From contig NZ_JARVGN010000008.1 of the NCBI RefSeq assembly GCF_029762515.1, positions 1 through 14,385 of the forward strand: 14,385 bases of DNA. Reading direction: 5' to 3'. Position 1 is the first letter of the stretch; the number at the start of each line of letters is the position of its first letter. Below, in pieces: positions 1 through 7,675 of the stretch. The DNA is from Methanocalculus sp. (GTDB lineage Archaea > Halobacteriota > Methanomicrobia > Methanomicrobiales > Methanocorpusculaceae). The notes beneath the pieces are model-generated. The model was not told where the DNA came from, searched no databases, and was given only the letters and a program-made list of their open reading frames with translations. Position numbers and translations under genes: made by a program.

Positions 1-1403
1 GCAAGTTCTCCCTTGTCAAAATAATCGGCAATATAGGGTATCTGTGTACCGCATGATGATCCAGAATAACTGAGCGGGGTTGCATGGCAGGCTTTTTTTC
101 GGAGTGAGAGAATGCCTCCTAAAATGCCTGAATTCCTCACATATAATGAAATGTGTTTGTTGCTGATACAATTTGAAAGCCAGTCGAGGTATGGATGATA
201 CTGGCCGGAGAATAGTAAGCTTCGTTCAATCTCGCTTCTCTTACCGGTAAGATGAATATCAACGATACTTCCTGTCTGATACCCTTCGATATGTTGTGGA
301 ATATGGATGTATCCATTTGCAGTAAGTGCTGATCGCTGCATACCCGGGGCTCTTGAAAGGGGAGAAGCAACCATTTCATTATTAAGATTTCCAATGATAA
401 GTGGCACAAACTCATCAAATCCTGCCTCTGATGTAATTGCCTGTGTCAGGCGAACGGTGCATTGCTCATCATCGTTGCCTGACATGCCCCATTCAGTGCA
501 AAGGGGGATGACAAGTTCCCTGAGGACTGTCTGGGCAGCTTGTGGAGATCCCGGCAGTCCGATGACCGGTTTCCCGGAGACTCTGCTGATAATTGTTGGT
601 TTGCCTGGTATCATGGCAATACCATGGACGAGAATCTCCCCGATTTCTGTTAGTATCCGGGAAGTGTAATCCCGTGATCCGGCAGAGGTGCCGGCAGAAA
701 TGATGACCAGATCATTCTCTGAAACTGCCTCTTCTATTGCAGATCTGATGCTTTCCGGTTGATCTCCTGTAATGGGATAACGTCTGCATGTTACCCCGAT
801 TCCGCTGAGCCAGACATCTGCCATCACAGTATTGCTCTCAACAACCTGCCCCGGACCCGGGATCATCCCGGATGAGACGAGTTCACTTCCTGTTGGGATC
901 AAACCGACAGAAATGCTTGCAACATCAACTGATGAAATGCCATAGGTGACAAGGGGGGCGATATCATATTTTCGGATACAATGGCCGGGTGGCAGGATCA
1001 GTCCCTCTTTCTGTATCTCAGATCCCATCTTTCTGATATTCTGCCCCTGAAGTACGGTATTTCTGGTGAGAAGGTTCCCATTGTCTGAATATACATCTTC
1101 AACTGCTATAACTGCATTATATCCGGGTGGAATGCTGTTGCCGGTATTGACCCAGACTTCGTCACATAACCTGACAGGGTTTCTATCCGATGCATCTGCT
1201 AAATCTTCAGCAGATACTGCATATCCATCCATTGTGGAAATATCTGTGTTTGGAATGGTGAAAGAAGAATAAAGTGGTTTTATGGTGAGTCTGCCTCCGG
1301 ATTCCTCCACAGGGATCGTTTCACTTTTTTCAGGATGGCAAAAGCTCTTCTTGAGGATCGTTACCGCTTCCTCCATGCTGGTGAGTGAGAGGTACCGTTT
1401 CAC
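1..1403 (-). CDS. moeA: MoeA-type molybdopterin molybdenumtransferase with C-terminal PBP-like domain (3' end outside window)
   Basis: Reading from a GTG start at 1403 gives 467 residues with no stop before the window edge. Residues about 1-390 match the MoeA/gephyrin family, which inserts molybdate or tungstate into adenylylated molybdopterin. Visible landmarks are TMDGYAVSAED (58-68), VGLIPTGSELV (166-176), the loop SAGTSAGSRDY (236-246) and PGKPTIISRVSGKPVIGLPG (266-285). From about residue 393 a second domain begins (FSGQYHPYLDWLSNCI, then GILGGILSLRKKACHAT at 426-442). It resembles the periplasmic-binding-protein-like domain often fused to archaeal MoeA and related to LysR effector domains. 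The start is set by the GTGA overlap with the upstream moeA stop and by a strong GAGGTGAT site six bases ahead. It is surely co-translated with its neighbour. The end of the protein is not in the window. Confidence 0.9.
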   Translation of the reverse strand, partial: MKRYLSLTSMEEAVTILKKSFCHPEKSETIPVEESGGRLTIKPLYSSFTIPNTDISTMDGYAVSAEDLADASDRNPVRLCDEVWVNTGNSIPPGYNAVIAVEDVYSDNGNLLTRNTVLQGQNIRKMGSEIQKEGLILPPGHCIRKYDIAPLVTYGISSVDVASISVGLIPTGSELVSSGMIPGPGQVVESNTVMADVWLSGIGVTCRRYPITGDQPESIRSAIEEAVSENDLVIISAGTSAGSRDYTSRILTEIGEILVHGIAMIPGKPTIISRVSGKPVIGLPGSPQAAQTVLRELVIPLCTEWGMSGNDDEQCTVRLTQAITSEAGFDEFVPLIIGNLNNEMVASPLSRAPGMQRSALTANGYIHIPQHIEGYQTGSIVDIHLTGKRSEIERSLLFSGQYHPYLDWLSNCISNKHISLYVRNSGILGGILSLRKKACHATPLSYSGSSCGTQIPYIADYFDKGEL

Positions 1404-2608
1404 CAGTAGATCACCTCAACTCCTTCACCAGCTTCTATTCCTTCTTTATCCTGTGGAATGCGAATGAAACCATCACTTTCCACAAGTGTTCTCACCAGCC
1501 CGGATTTTCCTGGAAGGGGAGTGATGATGTCTCCGCTTCGTGCAACCCTGAACCACTCTTCTCTTCCACGCTCGGAGGTGATGTTCTCCTGTAATGTGCC
1601 ATATCCGGTAGCAGGCCTGAACCTGGTGGTGCCGGAAAATTGTGCAATCATCGGAGTGGCGAGCACATTCAGCACGATATAGGTGGATGAGGGATGTCCC
1701 GGAACTCCAATAACCGGCTTTCCCCTGCATGTACCAATGATTGTCGGTTTTCCCGGTGCAAGAGCAAGCCCGTGGGCGAGAATCTTTCCCAGGCGGGTTA
1801 TTATCGATGCGGTAATATCCTTAGTATCCTTGGAACTTCCACCTGATATCAGGACGGCATCACATTCATCAAGAGCCCTTGAGAGGATAGAATAACCTTC
1901 TTCAGGATCATCCCTGACAATCCCGTACATCTTTGGTGTGCCACCGTGTTCTGTTAGAAAGGCGGCAATAACCCAGGAGTTTACGTCCCTCACTTCACCT
2001 CTGCGAGGATTTGCTGTTGTTTCGACCAGTTCTATCCCTGTGGAGATAATTCCAATAACGGGCTTTCGTATGACCGGAACAGAAAAGACTCCGCTTGCAG
2101 CCAACACTCCGATTTCACGCGGCGATATGGTGGTTCCCCGTTGAATGAGTCTTTCACCAATTCTGAAGTCTTCATCCGGGAGAAGAACGTTTTCGTTTGG
2201 TTTTACGCTTTTTGTGATGACTACCCGGGGTCCTGCCCCCTCGGTATATTCAACCATTACAACGGCATCAGCACCACCTGGTAATTCCGCACCGGTTGGT
2301 ATGTACATGCATTCGCCTTCATTGATGGTTCTGGCTTCATTTTGAAAACCCATGGTGGTGGGTCTGACCTTTTTCAGGATTGCAGGAGTTACTTCAGAGG
2401 CAGTTCTTATATCCTGTGATCGAACTGCATATCCGTCTTTTATCGATCGCCTGAAACCAGGTATATCTTCGGATGAGGTGATATCGGATGCTGTGACACG
2501 GCCAAGGCTTTCCAGTAATGGTACTGTTTCCAGGTCTAATGTTGGCGTGATAGTCCGGATTATGTCTATCGCTTCATCAACCCTGATTACTTCAAAGAAC
2601 AGAACCAT
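1400..2608 (-). CDS. moeA: MoeA-type molybdopterin molybdenumtransferase
   Basis: A 402-residue MoeA family protein of usual length, catalysing metal insertion in the last common step of molybdenum/tungsten cofactor synthesis in the cytoplasm. Visible landmarks are SIKDGYAVRSQD (55-66), YIPTGAELPGGADAVVMVEY (102-121), the MoCF-domain start KPVIGIISTGIELVE (182-196), the loop SGGSSKDTKD (255-264), PGKPTIIGTCRGKPVIGVPG (285-304) and a C-terminal beta-barrel-like domain IV (about 330-402). The ATG at 2608 has AGGTG about eight bases upstream. It is the first gene of a two-gene unit with the PBP-fused moeA and has its own AT-rich promoter. The metal-binding loop differs from the bacterial SGGVSVGDxD consensus. 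Whether it handles Mo or W cannot be read from the sequence. Confidence 0.93.
   Translation of the reverse strand: MVLFFEVIRVDEAIDIIRTITPTLDLETVPLLESLGRVTASDITSSEDIPGFRRSIKDGYAVRSQDIRTASEVTPAILKKVRPTTMGFQNEARTINEGECMYIPTGAELPGGADAVVMVEYTEGAGPRVVITKSVKPNENVLLPDEDFRIGERLIQRGTTISPREIGVLAASGVFSVPVIRKPVIGIISTGIELVETTANPRRGEVRDVNSWVIAAFLTEHGGTPKMYGIVRDDPEEGYSILSRALDECDAVLISGGSSKDTKDITASIITRLGKILAHGLALAPGKPTIIGTCRGKPVIGVPGHPSSTYIVLNVLATPMIAQFSGTTRFRPATGYGTLQENITSERGREEWFRVARSGDIITPLPGKSGLVRTLVESDGFIRIPQDKEGIEAGEGVEVIYW
1410..1417 (-). promoter_or_regulatory. Ribosome binding site that fixes the GTG start of the second moeA
   Basis: On the minus strand GAGGTGAT lies inside the last codons of the upstream moeA and is followed by six bases and then GTG. 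It is a near-perfect complement of the archaeal 16S rRNA 3' end (AUCACCUC). Together with the four-base GTGA stop/start overlap it supports translational coupling and the non-ATG start. Confidence 0.8.
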
Positions 2609-2649
2609 CTGAATACACCTGTTGATAATATATTTCTGTTTACTGATGT

Positions 2650-2694
2650 ATATTGTTTATGATAAGGTGTGAACAATATCATTATATTTATATA
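2650..2694 (-). promoter_or_regulatory. moeA promoter with a dyad operator at the expected start site
   Basis: In the 116-base gap before moeA the minus strand has an archaeal TATA box, TATATAAATA (2694-2685). About 25 bases downstream, where transcription should begin, lies a perfect inverted repeat: ATATTGTT and AACAATAT arms (2672-2679 and 2650-2657) with a 14-base spacer, so the arms are 22 bases centre to centre, two helical turns. This fits a dimeric repressor covering the start site, possibly a molybdate/tungstate-responsive one. The regulator is not in the window and the role is inferred. A weak AT-rich hairpin (AAAGAT arms, 2709-2725) sits just after the upstream permease stop and lacks a T-run. 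Confidence 0.5.
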
Positions 2695-2724
2695 TGTTAA
2701 TTCCTGTCAAAGATTTTTCATCTT

Positions 2725-3540
2725 TCACCAATGAGATGCACGGCCGTTTTCCAGATAGTCAAATAGTATAAGAACGATGAGGGAGATTCCCATAAGAATT
2801 GTAGCCGCGGCGATCGCCATATTCAGATTTCCTGTAGACATATTGATAAAGAGGGCTATTGGAAGGGTTTCTGTCTTCATCTGTGTTGCACCCGCAAGCA
2901 TCAAGACTGCTCCAAACTCTCCCATTGCTTTTGACCATGTGATAACGGTTCCGGATATAATCCCTCTTCTTGCCATCGGAAGGGTAACTCTCCAGAAGGT
3001 GCCGGCATCAGTGCATCCAAGGGTTCGTGCAATATGTTCGTATCGTGGATTGATCCCGGAAAAAGTTCCGTTAAGCACTCTGATCAGGTATGGGACATTG
3101 ACAAAGAACTGTGCGACAATGATACCAAGAGGGGTGAATATAATGTTTAATCCAAGTTCTTCAAGTGCTTTGCCAGCAGGGTTTGTGGCGAAAAAGATCA
3201 ATAAGGCTATGCCTGCAACAAGTGGTGGAAGGGTAAGCGGTAGGTTGGTTATGGTACTGAAAAACCTTTTTCCTCTGAAATTAAAACGTGCAAGTGCATA
3301 AGCAGCCGGGATTGCAGCGCAGAGGCAGAGCGCTGTGGATACCAGTCCGGTGATTATACTCAGTTCTATTGCAAAAAGGATCTCATGATCAGTCAGGTTC
3401 CTTATCAGATCTTCTGGTTGTACAGACCATATGAGACTTCCCAGTATGATAATGGTGCTGATTGAGATTGAGAGTATTATAATAATGAAAATAAAACGGA
3501 GATTGGATTTCATCTCTGGTGCATGCTCCACTTCTTTCAT
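2725..3540 (-). CDS. Molybdate/tungstate-type ABC transporter permease (second system)
   Basis: A 271-residue membrane protein of the ModB/WtpB permease type. Hydrophobic segments lie near residues 15-38, 54-84, 100-118, 131-152, 195-217 and 240-261. The cytoplasmic coupling (EAA) loop reads YEHIARTLGCTDAGTFWRV (167-185) and is followed by the family-typical GEFGAVLMLAG (207-217). It lies seven bases after its binding-protein gene and surely forms one unit with it. No intact ATPase gene belongs to this pair; the nearest candidate partner is ModC further upstream. The start is uncertain: ATG 3540 has no clear binding site and ATG at 3513 (residue 10) is an alternative. Mo, W or another oxyanion as substrate cannot be told from sequence. 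Confidence 0.88.
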   Translation of the reverse strand: MKEVEHAPEMKSNLRFIFIIIILSISISTIIILGSLIWSVQPEDLIRNLTDHEILFAIELSIITGLVSTALCLCAAIPAAYALARFNFRGKRFFSTITNLPLTLPPLVAGIALLIFFATNPAGKALEELGLNIIFTPLGIIVAQFFVNVPYLIRVLNGTFSGINPRYEHIARTLGCTDAGTFWRVTLPMARRGIISGTVITWSKAMGEFGAVLMLAGATQMKTETLPIALFINMSTGNLNMAIAAATILMGISLIVLILFDYLENGRASHW

Positions 3541-3546
3541 CTGTTA

Positions 3547-4362
3547 TTATAGTGAAATGGTGCCGTACTGCGGATCCGGATAGGGAACGAAGTTATGATC
3601 GGCAAATATTTGTTTTCCTGTATCTGATAAAACAAATTCAAGGAATATCTCTGCCATGTCTTTTTTCTCAGAAAATGTCAAGACACTGATAGGAATGACA
3701 GAGATAACATTATCCTCATTTGATAATCTGATGCAATCCATGGTTTCGGGATTAAAGAGATCCTCCATCATGATCGCCACATCGGCAGTACCCAGAGTGA
3801 TATATGTGACAAGCTCATTGACGGTGGCGGTTCTGGCGACGACATTTTTATTCACTTCCTGAAGAATCCCCTTATTTTGAAGAATTTTATTTGCCTGCTT
3901 TCCAACAGCTGTTGCATTTGCATCTCCTAATGCAACTTTAATGCCTGGTTTGCCAAGATCTTCAATTGATCTGATCTGAGCCGGGTTTCCTTTAGGGGTG
4001 ACGATAATCGGGACATGGTATGCAACAAGCTCACAATCGGTGACAAGCCCCTTCTTCAATGCAGCCTCATATGCTGGCATGCCGCCTGCAATAAAGAGAT
4101 CTCCTTTTTGTGTAATCTCCATCTGGGGTAACAGTGTTCCGCTTCCTCCGAAACTATATTCGATTGTCACTCCGTGTTCCTTTTCAAACACTGTCTTGAT
4201 ATCTTTCATCGGGGCGCTCAGGCCGGCACCTGAATAGACAAGGAGTGTCTGCTCGCCGGATGAGCTTTCATGTTCCTGTGAGGACGCTGTGAGGCAGCCT
4301 GCAGAGAGGGACAATCCCATTAACAGCAGGAATACAATAGATGCAATTCGTTTGTTATTCAT
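3547..4362 (-). CDS. ModA/WtpA-like oxyanion-binding lipoprotein (second system)
   Basis: A 271-residue extracellular solute-binding protein. It begins with a signal peptide and lipobox SLSAGC, with Cys23 as the expected lipid-anchored residue. Two-lobed binding-protein features follow: LLVYSGAGLSAPMKDI (40-55), FGGSGTL, DLFIAGG, and the C-terminal FLEFVLSDTGKQIFADHNF typical of ModA family proteins. It would capture molybdate, tungstate or a similar oxyanion outside the membrane and pass it to the permease that begins six bases later. Its closest features in the window are shared with ModA at 6776-7621, but the two are clearly diverged, so they are not a recent duplicate. ATG 4362 has only a weak GAGAACC site upstream. 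Confidence 0.87.
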   Translation of the reverse strand: MNNKRIASIVFLLLMGLSLSAGCLTASSQEHESSSGEQTLLVYSGAGLSAPMKDIKTVFEKEHGVTIEYSFGGSGTLLPQMEITQKGDLFIAGGMPAYEAALKKGLVTDCELVAYHVPIIVTPKGNPAQIRSIEDLGKPGIKVALGDANATAVGKQANKILQNKGILQEVNKNVVARTATVNELVTYITLGTADVAIMMEDLFNPETMDCIRLSNEDNVISVIPISVLTFSEKKDMAEIFLEFVLSDTGKQIFADHNFVPYPDPQYGTISL

Positions 4363-4404
4363 AAGGTTCTCGTCATTTCTTTAAAATTTAATGTTTTCTA
4401 TATG

Positions 4405-4438
4405 ATATTTATTAATAATATTTATTTAACCTGGTTAA
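4405..4438 (-). promoter_or_regulatory. Promoter of the second importer with abutting palindrome
   Basis: The minus strand carries an AT-rich TATA-like stretch, TAAATAAATA (4428-4419), with a second possible box TTAATAAATATC nearer the gene. A perfect 13-base palindrome, TTAACC-T-GGTTAA (4426-4438), abuts it on the upstream side, about 64 bases before the start codon. The palindrome would overlap the TFB recognition region, a usual place for archaeal repressors or activators. The exact TATA box is uncertain. Confidence 0.4.
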
Positions 4439-4509
4439 GAATAATGAAAGAAGGAGATCGTGTCAGTTTATTCAGATCATTTCAGATTCTGTTTTGGTGT
4501 TGGGGGTTA

Positions 4510-5257
4510 ATTGAACCTTCAATTTATCCTGATAAAAACTACCTCCGCGCGAAACTAGTCAGTTATGATCTCTCATCTGGTTCAGACATCGGGTTGATCT
4601 GAATCTGTATCATCCCAAAAATTGTACAAATAACCCGTTTTGAAGAACTGGTTTCCCACAGCACCTGGAAAACTCCGTCCGGCATCTGAAAGTATTAGAG
4701 CGACGCGTATCGCGAAAAGTGAACGGATCGAAGACCTCCTCAAGGTATGGGTGATATGGATAATGTTTGTCTGTATGATGTTGTGGAGGGATTTCAGTTC
4801 TTTCTGTCGCTTTTACCTGGTCTTTGCATAAAGTGCGCTGAGTGGCTCATCCAGGAGGAGCGCCCCCGGATTCATCACGATCGCCCTGCAATAGCCGTCC
4901 GCTGCTGTTTGCCTCCGGAGAGTGTATAGGATAACGATGGAGTATGTAGTCGATATGGAGCATCTCCCTTTCCAATACCAAGAGAGACTGAATCAAGGAA
5001 GAATTCTCTCATTTCTTTGGATATCCTGTATCTGTTTAATATGTCTTTCCTAAAACCTGGTAACTCCGTTCTAACCGTTCAAAGATTACGGATCGAAACG
5101 AAATTCATGGTGATCAAAAATGGTGCTGGTGTTGATCCTTTTACTGAGTATCTACGTGTTTCTCCTCTCATAAACTATATGTGGGTTTATCTTCGATATG
5201 TTCCGGCTGATCCTTATCCTGCTGTTATTCTTTTATTCCTGGCAAAAGCCTTAGCTC
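4510..5257 (-). pseudogene. Decayed ABC transporter ATPase (wtpC/modC-like remnant)
   Basis: This gap has no intact gene, but the minus strand carries ATPase motifs in order across different frames. Near 5265-5190 there is a possible P-loop remnant and ITAG*GSAGTYR; near 5090 DHHEFRF and NL*TVRTELPGFRKD, like the Q-loop region; at 4911-4922 LSGGKQQRTAIAGRS and then a stop. One frame over comes MNPGALLLDEPLSAL (4875-4831, Walker B), then KELKSLHNIIQTNIIHITH (H-loop His at 4747-4749), then after another shift LEEVFD. A weak EVVFIRIN near 4522-4545 may be the TOBE-domain remnant. At least three frameshifts and several stops exclude a working protein. Its position ahead of the second binding protein/permease pair suggests it was once the ATPase of that system. 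The ends are approximate; 4440-4510 shows nothing recognisable. Confidence 0.78.
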
Positions 5258-5941
5258 TCATGTGGCATTATCAAAATAGCCTCTCATGCTGTTATCCTCT
5301 ATAACACAGCCGCGATCAATGACACAGACGGAATCGCCCACTGCCTCTGCATCAGTTGGATTATGGGTTACCAGCAGGCAGGGGATCTTCTGCTCACGTA
5401 CACAGAGAGAGATCCATTCTCTGACAGCAATCTGGTTTTTTTGATCAAGTGCGGTAAATGGCTCATCAAGCATCAGGAGATCCGGTTTTGTTGCCATTGC
5501 CCGTGCAAGGGCAACGCGTTGTTTCTGCCCGCCTGAGAGGTGGCCTGCCCGGACTGTTGCAAGATTTGAAATGGCAAGCCGATCCATCCATTCATCTGTC
5601 CTGTCAGCCAGTTCCAGAGAATCGACGCGACGGGCTCTCAGGCCGAATGCGACATTATCATAGACACTCATATGCGGAAAAACTGCTGCATTCTGAAAGA
5701 CATACCCGATATTCCTATTCTGTACCGGACAATTGATCTTTGACTGATGGTGATAGAGGATCCTCTTTTTGGTTTCTATCACTCCGGCATCCGGGGTGAG
5801 GAGTCCTGCTGTAAGCCTCAATACGGTCGTTTTTCCGGCACCGTTTCCACCCATCAGCACCATGATCTCCCCATCTGCAACCTCAAGGGAGAGATCAAGG
5901 GTGAAATCCCTGAGTTCCTTTCTGGCAGCGAATTTAAACAT
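5258..5941 (-). CDS. modC: Molybdate/tungstate ABC transporter ATP-binding protein
   Basis: A 227-residue ABC ATPase with all core motifs: Walker A GGNGAGKTT (31-39), Q-loop VFQN (81-84), signature LSGGQKQR (135-142), Walker B LLMLDE (155-160) and H-loop THN (192-194). It would energise oxyanion import through ModB and, by inference, perhaps through the orphan permease at 2725-3540. The ATG lies inside the end of modB (8-base overlap), so the two are translationally coupled. The protein ends soon after the ATPase core and lacks the C-terminal TOBE/MOP oxyanion-binding domain of classical ModC, which is about 350 residues. The stop falls exactly where the decayed ATPase begins, so a truncation by past rearrangement is possible, though short ModC forms also exist. 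Confidence 0.9.
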   Translation of the reverse strand: MFKFAARKELRDFTLDLSLEVADGEIMVLMGGNGAGKTTVLRLTAGLLTPDAGVIETKKRILYHHQSKINCPVQNRNIGYVFQNAAVFPHMSVYDNVAFGLRARRVDSLELADRTDEWMDRLAISNLATVRAGHLSGGQKQRVALARAMATKPDLLMLDEPFTALDQKNQIAVREWISLCVREQKIPCLLVTHNPTDAEAVGDSVCVIDRGCVIEDNSMRGYFDNAT

Positions 5942-6758
5942 TGTACCTCCATTTCTCAGTCAGTAGTTTGACAGTCAGCATGATTGCAAGTGATATTGCC
6001 ACAAGCAGAACCGATATGGTGATTGCTACATCGAAATCTCCCTGCATGGCTGCATATATGGCAAGGGGCATCGTCTGGGTAATGCCGGGCAGGTTTCCTG
6101 CAAACATAATGGTTGCCCCAAATTCCCCGAGCGCACGGGCAAATGTCATGATCGCGCCGGAGGTGAGTCCGGTTGCACAGAGTGGCAGAATGATGAAGAG
6201 AAAGGTCCGCAGGGATGATGAACCAAGTGTCTTTGCCGTCTCTTCGTATGAAGGATCCAGCTGTTCGAAGAGTGCTTTTGCCTGCCTGATGTAGAAGGGT
6301 GAGGAAACGAAGATCTGTGCCAGAATAACTGCGAAGGTCGTGAATGCAATATCAATTCCGATCACATTCAGGTACTTCCCAAGGAGCCCGGTTCTCCCAA
6401 AGAGGAGGAGAAGTGCAAGACCTGCCACTGCCGGTGGAAGGACAAGGGGGAGATCGATGAGTGTGTCAACGAATGATTTTCCGGGGTAGTATGATCGGGA
6501 ATGAAAGTAGGCAGCCGGCGTTCCTATGAGAATCACGATGGCCATTGAGATGATTGATGTCGTAATGCTGAGCCAGAGCGCCTTTTGTACGGTTTCATTC
6601 GGGATATAGGTGGCAAGCAGCTCAGGCGTAACCCGCAGAAGAAGGGCGATAAGTGGTAACGAGAGAAAGAGGCAGACAATAAGAATGAGGGATGCACCAA
6701 CTCCCCGCCCAACCCATATTCCAATTATCTGCCGCATAGCATCAGGTCTGTTGTTCAT
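5934..6758 (-). CDS. modB: Molybdate/tungstate ABC transporter permease
   Basis: A 274-residue ModB-type permease. Hydrophobic segments lie near residues 18-42, 60-84, 102-121, 134-153, 186-205 and 244-266. The EAA coupling loop reads YEETAKTLGSSSLRTFLFI (171-189) and is followed by GEFGATIMFAG (211-221), the match to the other permease GEFGAVLMLAG showing common ancestry. It starts 17 bases after modA and overlaps modC by 8 bases, so modABC forms one operon in canonical order. The upstream ribosome site is weak (GGTTAC), which fits reinitiation after modA. Confidence 0.92.
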   Translation of the reverse strand: MNNRPDAMRQIIGIWVGRGVGASLILIVCLFLSLPLIALLLRVTPELLATYIPNETVQKALWLSITTSIISMAIVILIGTPAAYFHSRSYYPGKSFVDTLIDLPLVLPPAVAGLALLLLFGRTGLLGKYLNVIGIDIAFTTFAVILAQIFVSSPFYIRQAKALFEQLDPSYEETAKTLGSSSLRTFLFIILPLCATGLTSGAIMTFARALGEFGATIMFAGNLPGITQTMPLAIYAAMQGDFDVAITISVLLVAISLAIMLTVKLLTEKWRYNV

Positions 6759-6775
6759 TCGAACGTAACCAAAAA

Positions 6776-7621
6776 TCAGGTGGTGGAGATTGATGTAAAG
6801 CCATAATCTTTCAGGATCTTCTGGCCCTCATCTGAGAGTATAAACTCAATGAACGTCTCACCTGTCTTTTTGTTTGTGCTGTCTGTCAGAATACCAAGGG
6901 TATATATCTGGAGTGCATTGTATTCCCCGGGGATCGGAATGAGTTCAAGACTGCCGGTTTTTGCTGCACTGAAAGAAGATTCGTACACAAATCCTGCATC
7001 CACCTCGCCGAGACTCACCTTGGTTACAACACCCGGCTCGGTTGTCTCGTAGGTGACAACATTCTGAAATACAGCGTCCTTCCATCCATCAGGAGTATCT
7101 GGTGAAGCGGACAGCTTATCGAGAACAATACGGGTATTGATACCTACCGGCACCTCTTCGGTTCCCATCGCAATCTTAAGTCCGGGCCTTGTGAGATCGG
7201 TGTACGATTGTATATCCCCTGGATTTCCTGACGGAACAATGATGACGATATAATTAGAGGTAAATTTTTTGACGGTATCATTTACCAGGTATCCTCCACC
7301 CATTAACTCATTTGTATAGCGGGTTGAAGCTGACATGAAGACATCGGCGTAAGCTCCCATTTGGATCTGGTTTTTAATGGTCTGGGTTCCTGCGAGATTA
7401 AATGTGATTTTTGTACCGGGATACCTGCTCTCAAATTCACTGCCGAGATCTTTTGATACTCCGGTCAGTGATGCTGCTGTATATACAATCAATTCTCCCT
7501 GTGCTCCAGTTTCAACTGGCTTCTCTTCTCCCTGTATTCCGGTACATCCGGCAATGATGAGGGATGCTGCCAGAAGAATGAGTATAAGGAGGCAGGTGTT
7601 TTTGTTCATTATTTTTAACAT
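6776..7621 (-). CDS. modA: Molybdate/tungstate-binding lipoprotein ModA
   Basis: A 281-residue ModA-type binding protein. An N-terminal hydrophobic signal ends in the lipobox SLIIAGC, with Cys26 as the lipidation site. Family features follow: ELIVYTAASLTGVSKDLG (43-60), FNLAGTQTIKNQI, ADVFMSAS, and the C-terminal FIEFILSDEGQKILKDYGF. The TAASL and AGTQ segments correspond to the oxyanion-contacting loops of ModA. It is the first gene of modABC. ATG 7621 is taken as start; ATG 7609 (residue 5) is equally possible because neither has a clear ribosome site. A TATA box about 55-62 bases upstream suggests a short leader. Confidence 0.92.
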   Translation of the reverse strand: MLKIMNKNTCLLILILLAASLIIAGCTGIQGEEKPVETGAQGELIVYTAASLTGVSKDLGSEFESRYPGTKITFNLAGTQTIKNQIQMGAYADVFMSASTRYTNELMGGGYLVNDTVKKFTSNYIVIIVPSGNPGDIQSYTDLTRPGLKIAMGTEEVPVGINTRIVLDKLSASPDTPDGWKDAVFQNVVTYETTEPGVVTKVSLGEVDAGFVYESSFSAAKTGSLELIPIPGEYNALQIYTLGILTDSTNKKTGETFIEFILSDEGQKILKDYGFTSISTT

Positions 7622-7675
7622 AATCCATATGTATCAATTTAGTTGTAATAAATTTTCTTAAATGAATTAAATATT

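Noticed and set aside
2777..3301. A 174-codon plus-strand reading frame
   Set aside because: It is antisense to the permease gene, whose EAA loop and membrane segments are clear; the translation resembles nothing.
4402..4929. Three short plus-strand reading frames (60-66 codons)
   Set aside because: No family resemblance and no ribosome sites; two are antisense to the ATPase remnant and the first overlaps the importer promoter.
5017..5304. A 95-codon plus-strand reading frame in the gene-poor stretch
   Set aside because: It starts with TTG, has no ribosome site, runs into the modC coding strand, and the opposite strand of the same DNA carries ATPase remnants in order.
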